Shown piece after piece: positions 62,693-64,000 of a stretch of DNA of 64,000 nucleotides. The notes beneath the pieces were generated by a model that was not told the DNA's origin, made no database searches, and worked only from the letters and a program-made list of their open reading frames with translations. The translations under genes and the position numbers were made by a program. Numbering within the stretch: the stretch's first letter is position 1; the number at the start of each line of letters is the position of its first letter. The DNA is from Burkholderiales bacterium (GTDB lineage: Bacteria; Pseudomonadota; Gammaproteobacteria; Burkholderiales; Burkholderiaceae_C): the NCBI GenBank assembly GCA_017302655.1, contig JAFLDE010000010.1, positions 1 to 64,000 on the forward strand. Reading direction: 5' to 3'.

Positions 62693-64000
62693 TTACTCGG
62701 CGTCGCCCTGCTGCGCGTCCAGTGCAGCCAGTTGCACGGCGGCGAGTTCCTCGGCCTCCTGCAGCGCAATGGCCTTTCGCTCGGTCTCGTCCATCTCTTC
62801 CTTGGCCTTGCGTGCCTTGTGGAAGGCCATGCCGGTACCGGCGGGGATCAGACGGCCAACGATGACGTTTTCCTTCAGGCCGCGCAGCTCGTCGCGCTTG
62901 CCCATGATGGCCGCTTCGGTCAGCACTCGGGTGGTTTCCTGGAAGGAAGCCGCAGAGATGAAGGAGTCGGTGGACAACGAGGCCTTGGTGATGCCCAGCA
63001 GCACGTCGGCGTAGGTCGGCGGAATCTTGCCGGCCGCACGCAGCTTCTCGATCGAACCGAGGATCTCGGAACGCTCGACCTGCTCACCCGTGATGTAGCT
63101 GGACTCACCGGCGTCGACGATCTGCACGCGACGCAGCATCTGGCGAACGATCACCTCGATGTGCTTGTCGTTGATCTTCACGCCTTGCAAGCGGTAGACG
63201 TCCTGCACCTCGTCGACGATGTAGCGCGCCAGTTCCTCGATGCCCAGCAGGCGCAGGATGTCCTGCGGATCCGCAGCGCCGTCGACGATGAGTTCGCCAC
63301 GGTTGACCACCTGGCCTTCGTGCACCAGGATGTTCTTTTCCTTGGGCACCAGCTCTTCGAACACCTTGCCGTCCGGGTCGGTGATCTGCAGGCGAACCTT
63401 GCCCTTGGTCTCCTTGCCGAAGGACACGGTGCCGGTCTGCTCGGCCAGCACGCCCTTGTCCTTGGGCGAACGGGCTTCGAAGAGCTCAGCCACACGCGGC
63501 AGACCGCCGGTGATGTCTCGGGTCTTCTGGCCTTCGACCGGGATACGGGCGAGCACTTCACCGGGGGCGAGATCCTGACCGTCGCGGATCTGGATCAGCG
63601 CGCCGACTTGGAAGCCAATCGTCACCGAGTGATCGGTGCCGGGGATCTTGACCTCGTGGCCCTGGGCGTCGAGCAGTTTGACCTGCGGACGCACGACCTT
63701 GGCCGCGCCGCGGCGCTTCGGGTCGATCACCACCAGGGTCGACAGGCCGGTGACCTCGTCGACCTGCTTGGCGACGGTAACGCCTTCCTCGACGTTCTCG
63801 AACTTCGCCTTGCCGGCGAATTCCGTGATGATCGGGCGGGTCAGCGGATCCCAGGTGGCCAGCTTGGCGCCAGCCTTGACGGCTTGGTCGGCCTTCACGG
63901 CCAGCAGCGCACCGTAAGGCACCTTGTGACGCTCGCGCTCGCGGCCATGCTGGTCGGAGATGATGATTTCGCCCGAACGCGAAATCACCACCAACTCGCC
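62693..64000 (-). CDS. rpoC: RNA polymerase beta' subunit, C-terminal part (truncated by window edge)
   Basis: About 435 codons, the C-terminal third, are present; the 5' part lies beyond base 64000. The blocks [53 protein letters not shown] (near the C-terminus) and [15 protein letters not shown] are universally conserved beta' sequences at the active-site/clamp end. The Ala/Gln/Glu-rich tail ends LDAQQGDAE. It is followed by a strong terminator. In most Burkholderiales rpsL follows closely; here it is about 30 kb away. Confidence 0.97.
   Translation of the reverse strand, partial: GELVVISRSGEIIISDQHGRERERHKVPYGALLAVKADQAVKAGAKLATWDPLTRPIITEFAGKAKFENVEEGVTVAKQVDEVTGLSTLVVIDPKRRGAAKVVRPQVKLLDAQGHEVKIPGTDHSVTIGFQVGALIQIRDGQDLAPGEVLARIPVEGQKTRDITGGLPRVAELFEARSPKDKGVLAEQTGTVSFGKETKGKVRLQITDPDGKVFEELVPKEKNILVHEGQVVNRGELIVDGAADPQDILRLLGIEELARYIVDEVQDVYRLQGVKINDKHIEVIVRQMLRRVQIVDAGESSYITGEQVERSEILGSIEKLRAAGKIPPTYADVLLGITKASLSTDSFISAASFQETTRVLTEAAIMGKRDELRGLKENVIVGRLIPAGTGMAFHKARKAKEEMDETERKAIALQEAEELAAVQLAALDAQQGDAE

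Overview
The window is a high-GC (about 65%) betaproteobacterial chromosome segment. Gene order and protein sequences point to Burkholderiales. A chitin- or glucan-degrading member of the Roseateles/Mitsuaria/Rubrivivax group would fit, but that placement is my inference and was not tested.

Layout. (1) 1-11763: the 3' tail of ssb, a secreted META-domain protein, a TraB/GumN protein, then a minus-strand export operon of sensor kinase, HlyD-type adaptor, MacB/LolD-type ATPase and two FtsX-type permeases. A roughly 600 bp giant imperfect inverted repeat (4126-4721) splits this operon. A plus-strand trio follows: aminotransferase, pyroglutamyl peptidase and uup. (2) 11876-12609: initiator tRNA-fMet and a stand-alone, membrane-anchored DsbD N-terminal domain. 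(3) 12697-32443, all minus strand: the conserved str-S10-spc-alpha supercluster (rpsL rpsG fusA tuf rpsJ | rplC...rpsQ | prx | rplN...secY rpmJ | rpsM...rplQ). A Prx5-type peroxiredoxin gene sits exactly at the S10/spc boundary. Promoters and intrinsic terminators at several junctions can be read directly. (4) 32553-62590: about 30 kb of accessory carbohydrate genes between rpsL and rpoC, two genes that are normally near neighbours. (5) 62693-64000: the 3' part of rpoC, with its terminator.

The accessory block holds two nutrient-uptake modules. Module A (33.0-47.6 kb) is a chitin/N-acetylglucosamine system: BadF-type GlcNAc kinase, GntR/HutC regulator, NagA, SIS-type glucosamine-6-P deaminase, GH3 hexosaminidase, AmpG-like MFS carrier, GH16-like protein, GH18 chitinase, a TonB-dependent receptor, a flavin halogenase-like protein and a cupin/JmjC protein. 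Four copies of an 11-bp-period direct repeat (TGGTAKY...TGG) lie in its two control regions and are candidate GntR sites. Module B (48.9-62.6 kb) looks like a beta-glucan system: LacI regulator, sugar ABC importer (binding protein and two permeases, no ATPase seen), GH16 glucanase lipoprotein, a second TonB-dependent receptor, then halogenase-like, SapC, cupin and halogenase-like genes. Three TGAAA(G/T)CGCTTTCA operators mark a LacI regulon.

The most interesting system is the repeated association of TonB receptor, flavin-dependent halogenase-like proteins (three paralogues), cupin_8/JmjC proteins (two) and SapC. In both modules an intrinsic terminator separates the receptor from the halogenase gene. 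What these enzymes modify cannot be read from the sequence. No flavin reductase gene was recognised in the window.
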